A DNA stretch of 64,000 nt from Gracilaria vermiculophylla (taxonomy: Eukaryota > Rhodophyta > Florideophyceae > Gracilariales > Gracilariaceae): assembly GCA_019155205.2 (NCBI GenBank), contig JAHNZQ020000227.1:481072-545071 (forward strand), written 5' to 3'. The notes beneath the pieces were generated by a model. It was not told where the DNA came from. It saw nothing but the letters and a program-made list of their open reading frames with translations, and searched no databases. This document shows positions 19,301-29,400 of the stretch, piece by piece (the first letter of the stretch is position 1; every line of letters begins with the position of its first letter). Both the position numbers and the translations under genes were made by a program.

Positions 19301-20160
19301 TGTCACCAAAATTAGTTGGCACGAGCTGGCAAGTTTCGCCGCCACCCAGCAAACCTCAGATATACGAAGAGTTTATGATAAGTTAGCAAACATGCAAATA
19401 CAGAAGGGCTTCACGGGTCAGATATCGTTCGTTTAAATGGTAAGAGCGGTGATGAGCTTTCAAGCGTTTGCTTGCAGGCAACAAAGAGATCCAGTTAGCT
19501 TGTGTTTGGTTCGTTACTGCTGTTGTTCTTGCGGGTCCATGGAACCACATTCAGTTTGGATGAGTGCAAACAATACGAATATCACAGGTCAAGATGCAAT
19601 GCCGCGTTGTTTCATAGGTCTGTCCCTCTTCGGATGATCTCAGTTTCTGCAAATCGAATGGCGCACTCTGGCCATAGCTGCCTGCGACGGTCACGTTACG
19701 GGCGGTGAAGGGCTACCAAGGATACAATTTCAAGGAACGATGGATGTCCTCGGGAGCCACTTCTGAGCACTGTGCAACAGTAGGGTCCGAGGGCACATGC
19801 GATGCCTTCAACATTCATGTTTCAAAGTTAAACAAAATCAACAAAATTATTGTCGCTTTTTTGGACCATCCATTCGATTACCAGCTCTTCGGCACCCTTG
19901 GCTGATGGCCACCAAGCATTGTATCACCGGCCCTGGTGAGCTGCAACCGTCGTGAAATTGTTTTTGAACGACCTCCATCCTACGAAACCGATTTGAACAA
20001 CCAAAAGAAACAAGTCCATGATCGCCAGAGAGAGAGAGATCAGATAGCTGCAGGTTAATGCAAAGTGAAAGATATATGCTGTTTTTCTTGAAAACGTTTG
20101 CGGCCCCTGCCATTTGAACGAAGAAAAACTAAACGCCAGGTTGGGCCACCTATCTACCCT
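19301..20160. other. divergent intergenic region MESH1/LPA2-like
   Basis: 860 bp shared upstream region. It contains a short GA repeat near 20029-20040. The small open frames here show no homology I recognise. Confidence 0.4.
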
Positions 20161-20730
20161 ATGCAGTCTGAATCATTGCAGGCGTTTGTATCGCAGCCGA
20201 CACGACTGCCAGTGACCACGAAACATGCACGTCCTGCGATATGCATGCGACAGAAAGACTCGCCCAAGAAGAAGAAGGCAACTGCCATTTCTCGCCTCTC
20301 CAAAGGCAGAAGAGCCAACCTGGACAAGATTGCCGAGGAGTACGGGGTCACACCGCCAAGGCCCGGAGATCAACTAGATCGCAAGTACACTCAGAAGAAA
20401 CCCACCGAACAAAAAACACTGTACCAATCGGTTGCTGGTGCCATCGGTGTCCCGGCCCTCAACAAGATTGAGCAAGGGCTCTATCTACTGCTTGGTGGAC
20501 TGCTCCTGTTTCTGCTGACCACGGGGCTGACGATATCAAGCGAGGCATTCTTCAAGGCTTCGGGGAAAGCAATACCTGACTCATTAGATGCCTTTGCAAC
20601 AACTGTCCAGGACCTCTTTTCGCCTGCACTTCTGAGTTTTCTTGTTTTTTCTTCAGTGCTTGGCATACTGAAGCAGTCTCAACTAGAATCCGGGGCATCA
20701 TCTTATTCGTCTCTGAAAGAGAAGGAATAA
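20161..20730 (+). CDS. plastid-type two-span membrane protein, LPA2-like
   Basis: 189 residues from the ATG at 20161. The first roughly 35 residues are Ser/Thr/Arg-rich with few acids, like a transit peptide. A basic soluble stretch (KKKKATAISRLSKGRR) precedes two hydrophobic segments: LYLLLGGLLLFLLTTGL, and LFSPALLSFLVFSSVLGIL before LKQSQ. The order and spacing (membrane span, P-x-x-LD, F(S/T)P, second span, G-x-LK) resemble LPA2, a thylakoid protein assisting photosystem II assembly in plants and algae. I compared from memory, so the family call is tentative; PAM68 was considered and fits less well. It marks the genome as plastid-bearing if correct. Confidence 0.5.
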   Translation: MQSESLQAFVSQPTRLPVTTKHARPAICMRQKDSPKKKKATAISRLSKGRRANLDKIAEEYGVTPPRPGDQLDRKYTQKKPTEQKTLYQSVAGAIGVPALNKIEQGLYLLLGGLLLFLLTTGLTISSEAFFKASGKAIPDSLDAFATTVQDLFSPALLSFLVFSSVLGILKQSQLESGASSYSSLKEKE

Positions 20731-21864
20731 GCAATTTTCGCAAAGTAAGGATTAATCACCACCTGATTGCACTGCCTTTGTCACGCTGTTCAGATTTGCC
20801 ATGATAATCTTGATCAGCCCTCTTTCAGTGCAAGAATAAGGGCACGGGAGCTTCGCTTCATTCATACACCAAGACGTGTGAATTTTGAACTCTACGCCAA
20901 CATTTATTTGTACATACGAACATAATTATGGATAGATAAATACAAATACAGTCACCCGACGTATGTTCGGACTTCCTTGTCTAGCAGCCTTTACTTTAGG
21001 ATGCAATGACAGAGATACTCATCCTAATCATATACCGGCCTGTGCAATAGGTGTACTGCAGTGCAGTATCTGTACAAATCCCGAACTCAGTAAGAAAAAA
21101 TGTATTCAGTTCAAAGAGGCAAAACTACGAATGCAGCACTCCTTGACATCCCCTGGACAGATTCCACAAAGTCAGCGAAAAACAAAAGCAGTATGCCTGA
21201 AGCATTACCATTGCAAACGCGCAGCAACAAGAATAAGGGTAGTTCTTCATTACACGACGCGTGAGAGCGTGTGCAGTCGCCAACGACCGCATGTATGTAA
21301 CAGCCAAAGCTTGGACATGACAGAGAATCTGAATCGTTTCGAGAATGTGGAAAGGGTGCATCAGTAGAATACTCTTGAACACCCAACTTTCATTTGCCGC
21401 CTCGCGTGGCTAGAAATTATCCAACTGATATTTCACCATTCAAAGTGTTCCGTGTTCGCATTCAACACTCTTTTTAACATTAGTTAGTCGCACTCCGAAG
21501 AAATTCATTCACGAGATTCTGGCGCTTGATCTATGCGATGCAGAGCTTGAAAGTATCACGTGATCATGACTATGACACTCGCGAACAAACCAATCTTTGG
21601 TTAATCATTGTCATTGTGTCTGATATGTTTTGAGCCAAGTACAGAGAACAAAAGTTAGAATAGTTGCCCATAATTTCGACCAAACCTATCGCGAGCATCA
21701 GAAAGACAACGAAGTAAAACCCTTTTTCCTTCACCATCAAGTCATGAAGACTTGGTAAGAGTGGAGTGATCAAGAGAGTTTCATCATAGCTGCGCGGCAA
21801 CAGCGTTAGCGAAAGAAATTGCAAGTGCGTACCGTTATCATGTCAGTCAAATAAGCTGAACAAC
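20731..21864. other. convergent intergenic region, nothing recognised
   Basis: 1.13 kb between convergent genes. It has a 15-bp near-perfect palindrome TACTGCA-G-TGCAGTA at 21054-21068. An 84-codon minus-strand frame (21570-21824) starts at TTG and has no credible start. Confidence 0.4.
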
Positions 21865-24117
21865 TCAGGTTCCAAACTTCCTCTTCATACGAGTTGTCGG
21901 TCTTGTTTCCAACAGCTTCTCCCGATTGTGACTCACTATTATGACTTCTGCCGGCCCAACAACTGAAGCGCAACACAAGGATTCACCGAACCTGTTTCCA
22001 CGCTCATACAGTGACATTTCAGCCTGTACAGAATGTTTGCCATTAGAATTTCGTGTTTTCGCTATGGGAATCGCTTTTGAAAACGAAGCTCCAGTCACCA
22101 AAACTGCTTCCTCCGTGCTGGCAAACGAAACCGAATTGGCAAGGGATGAAATGCACTTATCGATCCGCACGATATCATTTTCATCGAACAGTTCTTCTCG
22201 TTCACGTTCCTCAGATAAGTTCAATACGCAAAGACTCAGATCTGTGTACGCAATTACAGCTCTTTTCCCGGAGGAGGAAAAAGACATAGCTGAAACACGT
22301 TTGCTTCGGGTTGCTGGGTGCGATGGGCAACGCATAAGACGCCAGTGAAACGAGGATCCATTTTCAGGCGCACCACCAAAAGAACAGACTAAGATATTTC
22401 CACGCGAATCTGAGACCATGAGCTTTTCTCTCTTTGGGTTGCTGGCAAGCTTGCAAAAGAATTTTCCCGTCGTATCATCAAAAGATGGTAATTTCATAGC
22501 ATAGATCCGAGCTCCATCAAACACATGAATTCTTTGACGACATTTGGATAAGCATACTAAATTCTTTCCACAGGACACCATATCTATCGCGCCCCGTAGC
22601 TGTGAAGACGCTTCGGAGGGGACTTCCACCCGAACTACTCGCCCTGCAGGCTGAAAGTCCGCCACGTTCCCCTTTGAACTGCAAACTTTGAACATCTCAA
22701 AAGAATCTAACGTTGAAACCGCCAGAAACCCATACTCCGCATTTAGAGAACATGATTGTACTCCAGAAAGGCGCTCCAAATTCATGCGCAGAGCCATGAC
22801 CGGTGTTTGGCCATTCCGTGGAAATGACCAGACCTGTATAACGTTAGACACACTTGATAGAGCAGCTCTCTGGTCGGGATAAAGCTGGACATCTGTTTGA
22901 CCAACACATCCAGAGTTCGGCCACAACCAGTTGATCGCACCATTTCCTGCCAATGCCTGACTTGGGAAAACGGTAAGAAAAGAATCTATTGAACTCGAAA
23001 CAAAAAAACCATTTGGAAGGGCTGCAATTGAACGAACTTTGTGGGTATGTATTCGTAACACACGAGAGGTCGACCACAACTCGGTGCCTGGAACCGACCG
23101 CAGAGCAGCAACTTCTCCACCTGCACTCCCAAATACGATTACCTCTGATTTTCTCGAATGATCGAGAGGAGAAGACTCCGTGTGATGATATGGAGCTGAA
23201 GAGAGTATTTCCCCATTTGATCCGTCAATCCGGAATTCATCAGAAATACTGTTAGACGCAGATGACCAGACTGTAATCAGCCCACGCGAGTCACCACAAA
23301 GCACTTGTTTACCATCTCGCGAGAATTGAATAGTCCTCATAACAACTCTTTCCAGGCGGAGAGACGGAATTTTGCCAGATCCGTAGCAAGACCCCGTCGA
23401 CGGATTTATCCATCGAACCCCTCCGTCTTTATCTCCAGCAGCGATACATGTTTCTGTATGGGAAGCTGGATTCGTGTACCACGCGACACAAGTTACGGAT
23501 GCCATTGTTTTCTCAGATAATAAAGTTTCATAGAAAGCTGTATTGGTCGGAAGCTCTTCATCATCATGTGCTGAAAAACACGAGGGATCGGGTCTTAGTA
23601 TGCGGACTCTGCCATCTGCACAAGCAAGAGCAAGCTTGAACTCAGTAGTAGATGAATCTCTACACAGGGCCATGCCCGCAATTTTTCCGCCACCCGGCGT
23701 CAGGGACACATGAAGAAGCAGTCCGTCTTCGGTGATCTTGAATATTTCAACTGCCCCGTGAGCACGGGCTGCAAAAACGTAAGACCCGCAGTTGCTAAAC
23801 ACCATGCTCGTGTAAACCGTTTTTCTCTCTTTGGAATCAGTTCGAGTGGCCGACGTTGTAGCCCACATTGCGTCACGATCCTTGAGCTCAACGTTGTGAT
23901 CACTTCGAGCCAAAACAATGTATCGACCAGATGGGCTAGTAGCCACTGCCGTGACCCCACAAAGGCTTAGAGGTAAAAAACGGCACTCATGTACGCTGAA
24001 GGACATGAGACCACCATCATTGCAAGCACTTGATTTCTTCACAGTGTGTTTCTGGGTACCGTGCTTTGCTTTGATTCGCTTTTCTGAATGTGGGCGCTGC
24101 AGTGTAGAGTTAGCCAT
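21865..24117 (-). CDS. UTP4: WD40 protein UTP4/cirhin, small-subunit processome
   Basis: 750 residues from the ATG at 24117; the frame upstream of it reaches only a GTG. It begins with a basic stretch, then SVHECRFLPL, GVTAVATSPSGRYIVLARSD and repeated WD40-like blades (GKQVLCGDSRGLITVWSSA, SEVIVFGSAGGEVAAL). The block HTHKVRSIAAL followed by FVSSSIDSFLTVF parallels the HTHDVR...LISGGTD segment of cirhin. A second propeller extends to the basic C-terminus. UTP4 belongs to the t-UTP/UTP-A complex that binds pre-rRNA early. Similarity is moderate, so another large nucleolar WD40 protein remains possible. The gene is convergent with the LPA2-like gene. Confidence 0.72.
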   Translation of the reverse strand: MANSTLQRPHSEKRIKAKHGTQKHTVKKSSACNDGGLMSFSVHECRFLPLSLCGVTAVATSPSGRYIVLARSDHNVELKDRDAMWATTSATRTDSKERKTVYTSMVFSNCGSYVFAARAHGAVEIFKITEDGLLLHVSLTPGGGKIAGMALCRDSSTTEFKLALACADGRVRILRPDPSCFSAHDDEELPTNTAFYETLLSEKTMASVTCVAWYTNPASHTETCIAAGDKDGGVRWINPSTGSCYGSGKIPSLRLERVVMRTIQFSRDGKQVLCGDSRGLITVWSSASNSISDEFRIDGSNGEILSSAPYHHTESSPLDHSRKSEVIVFGSAGGEVAALRSVPGTELWSTSRVLRIHTHKVRSIAALPNGFFVSSSIDSFLTVFPSQALAGNGAINWLWPNSGCVGQTDVQLYPDQRAALSSVSNVIQVWSFPRNGQTPVMALRMNLERLSGVQSCSLNAEYGFLAVSTLDSFEMFKVCSSKGNVADFQPAGRVVRVEVPSEASSQLRGAIDMVSCGKNLVCLSKCRQRIHVFDGARIYAMKLPSFDDTTGKFFCKLASNPKREKLMVSDSRGNILVCSFGGAPENGSSFHWRLMRCPSHPATRSKRVSAMSFSSSGKRAVIAYTDLSLCVLNLSEEREREELFDENDIVRIDKCISSLANSVSFASTEEAVLVTGASFSKAIPIAKTRNSNGKHSVQAEMSLYERGNRFGESLCCASVVGPAEVIIVSHNREKLLETRPTTRMKRKFGT

Positions 24118-24959
24118 GTTAGACGCTAAGCCCGGAGCAAGCTCGAAGTTCGGAGTCAGCGGAACTGCCGGAAAAGTGTAAAAGTTGGACCACAAATGGC
24201 TCACGGCTGGTACGCAAAACGACCAAGTTCAGTGCCATATATTGCAGTGGTTGACCAAACACGAATCGATGACAAGAGCTCGGAGTCAAATTGCTCTCAC
24301 CAAAGAGAGATTCTCTGCTTTCGAGCCTCTCAGAGCAAGCAGTTGTTCGACTGTTGAGTGAGCCTTCTTGATGGGCTGATCGTTGCATTTAAGGGACGAC
24401 GGCGGTGAATGACTACTTATGAGGGGGATCTGACTCAGTCATTGCGCCGAGTGCTACACAGCACGATGTCAAACCGTCAACTTAGGACATGTCAGCACGT
24501 GTGCAGGTGTATCGCTCGCTGCTGCTCAAAAGACCTCCGCTTCTAATTGCGAATTACAGTCGGCGTGCATGTGTTTTATCGCCTCAACGCTGTTCACCCT
24601 TATCTTGGTTCCCACCTCAGCTCCTCCCTTGACACTATTGTAAAACGCATTCCGTCTGAACAACCTCGGCACGTCCGTCACTCTACGGCACTGGCTCTCT
24701 TCTTAAAACCATTCCTTTCTGTGAGTTTCTTCTTTACCTCCACTTTCTATTGCCATTATTCTTGTACTTCTCTCGTTCACAGCTTCGGTCATTCCTTGTT
24801 ATCGGGGTGCCAAAGCGCATCGAGTTCCTACCCTTTTGGATTGAATTTCTTTACCGTTTGACTTCTACATCGCATGAATTGTCCCATCGATTCCGTTCTT
24901 ACTTTGTACATCGTAAGCGTGAAGACTTGCGCTTTGATTTTCTCGCATCTACGTCGTTG
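24118..24959. other. divergent intergenic region UTP4/SLC35 with a possible 5'-UTR intron
   Basis: 842 bp. At 24721-24782 there is GTGAGT, then a long pyrimidine tract, then TTCACAG: a 62-nt candidate intron in the transporter's 5' leader. It is shorter than the coding introns nearby (80-146 nt), so it is only suggestive. Confidence 0.3.
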
Positions 24960-26084
24960 ATGTGGGATAGAGCCATGGGAACCGTCTCATTAAATTCACA
25001 AGCATTGCAGGGTGCTACCAGGATAAAGATAGACTGGTCAAGGTTTCGTGGGAATCTACGGACCATTGTCACTTTATCTTTTTGGTACATCGTGTCCACC
25101 AGCATAATCCTTTCTTCAAAATGGCTCTTCAACGGACTATTCGCCTTTCCGCTTACCGTAACTACCTTTTCAAACACTCTAACATCAATCTGGGCATTTG
25201 CTATATCCCGGAGATCTTGCTATCGACCAGAACCATTAACTCGAAAGAAGTTTAGGGAATATGTCCTACCCATAGGCATTACGACGGCACTAGAGATTGG
25301 CTTTTCCAATATTGCTCTCAAACTATTGACCGTATCGTTTGGGACCATTCTGAAAGGAGGCTCTCCTATATTTACGATGATGTGGGGCCTTATTTTTGGC
25401 GTCGAGATGTTCTCCACAAATCTTTGCCTTTCTCTTGTGACTATTGCGTGCGGTATAGCGCTCGCGTCGTTTGGCGAAGGAGGATCTTTCGATCTCACTG
25501 GCTTCACACTCCAACTTCTTGCTACAGCGCTGGGCGGTTTAAGGTGGGCTATGACTCATGTATTGCTTCGAGGAAATTCCCGTAACTCGGATGCGAACGC
25601 AGAACCTCCGATGTCACCGTTGACCGCTACACTGTACACATCACCGACTACGGCCGCTTGCGTTCTTCCTTTCGCCATTCTGCGTGAGGGTTCCGAGGTC
25701 CTCAAAAGGATTAATGAAGTGGAAACAAGCAAATTATGGACCATACTTGCCATAATGACCGTGATAGGTACTCTTGTGTTCATACTTCTCATTAGTGAGT
25801 ACTGGCTTGTGCACGCTACCTCGTCGTTGGCCCTTAGTGTAGCAGGTGTCTTCAAGGAATTGCTGACGATCATCGGTGGAGTTGTTCTCTTCAAGGAAGC
25901 AATGACTTTTTTGAACATCATCGGTTTTTGCACTTGCCAGTTGGGAATAATGGCTTATGTATACATAAGATCCTCACCATCAGATGAACCCGAAGCAAAC
26001 GACACTATTTCGACGACAGAGATTCCACTCACAATGGCTGAAGTATACGATGATGACGAAATGGATGAGAGGGAGCGAGTTTAA
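24960..26084 (+). CDS. SLC35C2/triose-phosphate-translocator family membrane transporter
   Basis: 374 residues from the ATG at 24960; the ATG at 24975 (AGCCATGG) has the better start context and would give 369. About ten hydrophobic segments cover residues 35-345. NST/TPT-family signatures are visible: SSKWLFNGLFAFPLTVT, ALEIGFSNIALKLLTVSFGTI, KGGSPIFTMMWGLIFG and LGGLRWAMTHVLL. GGxRW and S-F-T-I-K correspond to the SLC35C2/Ymd8 branch of nucleotide-sugar-like transporters, probably in Golgi or ER. There is no transit peptide, so a plastid triose-phosphate translocator is less likely. The acidic C-terminus is cytosolic. Substrate cannot be told from sequence. Confidence 0.8.
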   Translation: MWDRAMGTVSLNSQALQGATRIKIDWSRFRGNLRTIVTLSFWYIVSTSIILSSKWLFNGLFAFPLTVTTFSNTLTSIWAFAISRRSCYRPEPLTRKKFREYVLPIGITTALEIGFSNIALKLLTVSFGTILKGGSPIFTMMWGLIFGVEMFSTNLCLSLVTIACGIALASFGEGGSFDLTGFTLQLLATALGGLRWAMTHVLLRGNSRNSDANAEPPMSPLTATLYTSPTTAACVLPFAILREGSEVLKRINEVETSKLWTILAIMTVIGTLVFILLISEYWLVHATSSLALSVAGVFKELLTIIGGVVLFKEAMTFLNIIGFCTCQLGIMAYVYIRSSPSDEPEANDTISTTEIPLTMAEVYDDDEMDERERV

Positions 26085-26354
26085 ACATCGAGGCATGTAG
26101 AGCGATGCTCAAGTCGCTGAGAACCATTTCTGTGCTCAGAACGTGATTTACGGAGATGTTGACCGTGCTAGCAACGGTGTACGTCAACAACAGTTATGAG
26201 CAAGAGTTACAAAGTAGCGTGGTAATCATTTTATGAAGCTGATAATTTGAGGCAATGAGTTATTCAGTTTCACAATGGTTTGTTACACATGTATTGTACA
26301 ACATAGTGCCGGGAACAGTTATTATTCGATGTAGAAGAAGGCGAATCTTTTTTG

Positions 26355-27407
26355 TTACCGATTTTTTTCTTTCTCTTTTACGAATGTAGCATAAAAGTTG
26401 TTACATTCTTCAAAAACCATCCAAGTGATAGCAGCTCCCATAATACGCTTAACGAATCGGGGAGACGAGCCGCGGAAAAATCCGTACACACCCTCTTCGT
26501 TGAACATGCGATGTACAGCATCCAGAAAGCCGTTGTAACGCGACGGAGTGCCATGCTTTCCTTGGCTGAGCTGGATCCGAGTTTTGGCAACGTCAAGTGG
26601 CTGCGTGAGCAATGTTGCTAGACCGCCGCTGAAACCACCACTGGCAAAAGTGACAACCCGAGAAAGCACTTGCTGAGAGTCGACTTTTTGACGCGACGCA
26701 GAGTTGGAGGTAGCTTGATTGACCTGTTGGGTTTGGGAAACTTTTCGGACGATAACGGATCTGTTGTCTGTGAGACCAACAGCGGACCCAATGAATTCTC
26801 GAGAACGTAGATACAAAAACATATAGGTGGCTGAGTATGGTACGTCTCTCATAATTGACGGGATGAGGCCTCTGTACAAGCCTTGTCGACCCTCTTCCTT
26901 GGCTATCTTCGTGAGGGCGTCAATCGTACCATTGTATCTGGCAGAGTACTCGACTGTTTCCATCCGAGTTTTGACAACAGACATGGGTGATAGCAGAATG
27001 ACAGTCATGAACCGAGCGCTGCCGCCGGCAATGAAGGAGGAGCGATCGGACAAGGCTCCGTCCGGCGCGGCAAGCTGTGACGAGGTAATGTCCAACAGCA
27101 TCATGTAAAAACCGACGCTCATCGCGTTACGCAAGACAGAAGGCACAACGCCTCGCCAGAGGCCGCGCACGCCATCTTGAGTGACGATGGCGGAGATGGT
27201 TTCAATGGCGCTGGCATTGGGGCGGACTTTGAGTTTCGTCCTGAGATGGATAGATCGATTGTAAGCCGCAGACATTTGCATTCGAGTTTTTGTGACATCG
27301 AGTGGCTGCAAAGTGACCGTTGAGAAGAGGCCGGATGTAGCTCCGCTGAGGAACTTGACGGTTCTGTTCTGAGGTCGCCTCTTGGGGGAGGGGTCGATAG
27401 GCGCCAT
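26355..27407 (-). CDS. SLC25A38: mitochondrial glycine carrier, SLC25A38/Hem25 type
   Basis: 350 residues from the ATG at 27407. Three mitochondrial-carrier repeats are present, each with its signature: QPLDVTKTRMQ, SPMSVVKTRME and QPLDVAKTRIQL. Other blocks (GLWRGVVPSVLRNAMSVGFY, GLYRGLIPSIMRDVPYSATY, FFRGSSPRFVKRIMGAAITW) match SLC25A38, which brings glycine into mitochondria for haem synthesis. SP instead of QP in repeat 2 and the R-N/R-D contact positions also fit this subfamily. An extra hydrophilic loop of about 35 residues (VSQTQQVNQATSNSASRQ) lies before repeat 3. Divergent from the RRM gene across a GC-rich promoter; 270 bp from the convergent transporter. Confidence 0.88.
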   Translation of the reverse strand: MAPIDPSPKRRPQNRTVKFLSGATSGLFSTVTLQPLDVTKTRMQMSAAYNRSIHLRTKLKVRPNASAIETISAIVTQDGVRGLWRGVVPSVLRNAMSVGFYMMLLDITSSQLAAPDGALSDRSSFIAGGSARFMTVILLSPMSVVKTRMETVEYSARYNGTIDALTKIAKEEGRQGLYRGLIPSIMRDVPYSATYMFLYLRSREFIGSAVGLTDNRSVIVRKVSQTQQVNQATSNSASRQKVDSQQVLSRVVTFASGGFSGGLATLLTQPLDVAKTRIQLSQGKHGTPSRYNGFLDAVHRMFNEEGVYGFFRGSSPRFVKRIMGAAITWMVFEECNNFYATFVKEKEKNR

Positions 27408-27864
27408 GTGTGCTAGAGACGCCGGGGGAGATTGGGGACGGGGTGACGAGGCGAGAGTGGGTGGCGGGCGCCGCCAGGTACGATGGGGGCATTGGAGGTT
27501 TGAGCGAGTCGGAGTGCGGGGGGGGGGGGCAACGCTCGGCAGTCGGACGACAATGCAGCGCCACGGTTACGCGTTTGCGGGCGACTGGTGCGACGCGGCC
27601 AGGTAGTGGACGCGCTCGCGCTCAGATCGGGCGTCAGTGGGGGCGCGAATATTGCGCGCGACAGGACGCCATATTCAACATGTCACGATGTCGCACGCCG
27701 CGCCGCCGCCTGCTCGGTACGAAGGGCGCGCGCGCTTGGAGCGCGCGCGTCCCCCATGTCCGGTGCAGCGCGGCTTCGCGAGCGACGTCGAGCTGCTCGG
27801 TGCTTGCAAGGTTTGCCCTCGTGCCCCGTCGCCGCCTTTCCGCCGCCAATTGCGCCCCGCCGCC
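27408..27864. promoter_or_regulatory. GC-rich divergent promoter region SLC25A38/RRM protein
   Basis: 457 bp of very GC- and CpG-rich sequence, with a long G-run near 27518-27529. Overlapping Arg/Ala-rich open frames on both strands result from the composition and were not called. Confidence 0.5.
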
Positions 27865-28596
27865 ATGGAGGTAAGCTTCGCCCTTCGTTCGCGTGCACCA
27901 CCGTCTTTGCCCCTCCAAACCGCCAGTGTTTAACATCTAATGTCGTCATCTCCCCCCCTCCATCAGGACGTCCACATGGACTCGTTCCACGATGAACAGC
28001 AAGCGGCAACCCCCCCGCAGTCCAACGGCGCCGCGCCCGCAGCCCCGACCGGCGGCAGACGCGTCTACGTCGGGAACCTCTCCTGGGACACCAGGTGGCA
28101 GGGACTCAAGGATCACATGCGCGAGGCCGGGGATGTCGTGCACGCCGAGGTCTTCACCGAGTCTTCTGGCCGCTCCGCCGGCTGCGGCATCGTCGAGTTT
28201 GAAACTCCCGAGGGCGCCCAGAATGCCATTAACACCCTCAACGACTCCATGCTCGACGGTCGCTCCATCTTTGTGCGCGCCGATCGGGAAGAAGGGAAGC
28301 CGCGCCGCTTCGACGGCGAACAGGGGCACAGGGGACGCCGCGAGTCTGATCGCGGTCGTAAGATTGTCGTGTGGAACCTGCCATACCACATCCGGTGGCA
28401 AGACCTCAAGGACCTGTTCCGTGACTACGGCAACGTCATTCGAGCAGACATTCCTCAAACGCATGACGGTAAATCCAAGGGCATGGGCACCGTGCTGTTC
28501 GAGACAGAGATGGAAGCCGACCGTGCCATCCGAGAGATGACCGGAAAGGAAGTCGACGGCCGCGTCGTTGACTGTCGCCTGGATAAGTTTGCCTAA
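27865..28596 (+). CDS. two-RRM RNA-binding protein (GBP2/HRB1/hnRNP M-like), start-proximal intron
   Basis: Model: exon 1 27865-27870 (ATG GAG), a 96-nt intron (GTAAGC ... pyrimidine tract ... ATCAG) and exon 2 27967-28596, giving 211 residues. The spliced start has an ideal context (GCCGCCATGG). An unspliced alternative starts at the ATG at 27940 (218 residues) in the same frame. RRM1 has VYVGNL (35-40) and SAGCGIVEF (72-80); RRM2 has IVVWNL (135-140) and SKGMGTVLF (172-180). The GCGIVEF-type RNP1 and the W-x-x-LK helix resemble yeast Gbp2/Hrb1 and hnRNP M, mRNA export and processing factors. There is an RG-rich linker and no RS domain or third RRM. Confidence 0.85.
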
Positions 28597-29400
28597 TGAT
28601 TCTGATGAGCTCACGCACGTTGAGATGTGCTGCTGCGCTCGTGGTGAACACTTGCGATTCGGTACCATCCGCCGCGCATCATAACTTGGTGCTGTATTCC
28701 GCTTGTTGCGTGTGACGTTGTTTGGCTCTGGAAGTAGAGGTATGGGTATGTCATGTTCATAGGTCGTGTTGTAGTGAGTTGGTGATCTCGTTTGATTGTG
28801 GCTCTGGATGCAATTCATGCTCTATTAGAGCCTGACTAGGACAACTAAAGAGTAAAAAATGGTGCTTATGTTGGAGTTTTGCCTTGCGTAGGCGGGGAGA
28901 AGTAGTAGTGATCAAGACACGCCCCGTTCCTAAAGGCTCCCTCATTCTTATTTGTAGAGCATGTCGTCTCTTCCTATGTAATGACTGAAAATACAACATT
29001 TGCCTCATCAATCGCGCCTATGTCGTCATCCCATCTCATGACAAAAATTCGTGTGGGAAGCATTCCGTGTATGACATTTTGCCGGCGATAATACCGAGCA
29101 ACGCTTCAAAGAAGTCGTGTATACATAGAATGCTGGTCAGACGTTTAGACTCTTTTGTGCATTCAAAGCATCTGGTGGTCAAGCTGAAACTCTTTCAGGT
29201 ATTTCCCCAAAGTGCTTCGAAGCCCGAGTCTTTTCAACACAATTGTCAAAATTTGAAAGCTGTATGTGCAAATGACTTTGAATTGAACAAGATCCTTCAC
29301 AGCTCAAATGCTCACACCTTTCGAAGGAAAATCGCTCCTTAAGAACGGACATAGGCCCCGTGGCATCAGAAACAAGTAAAAGATCTGGCTCTTTTGTCCG
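28597..29400. other. convergent intergenic region, nothing recognised
   Basis: 804 bp between convergent stop codons. Short open frames only; no RNA gene or repeat seen. Confidence 0.4.

Noticed and set aside
20161..20730. PAM68-type photosystem assembly factor
   Set aside because: Two spans and a basic N-terminus fit superficially, but the F(S/T)P...G-x-LK end resembles LPA2 more.
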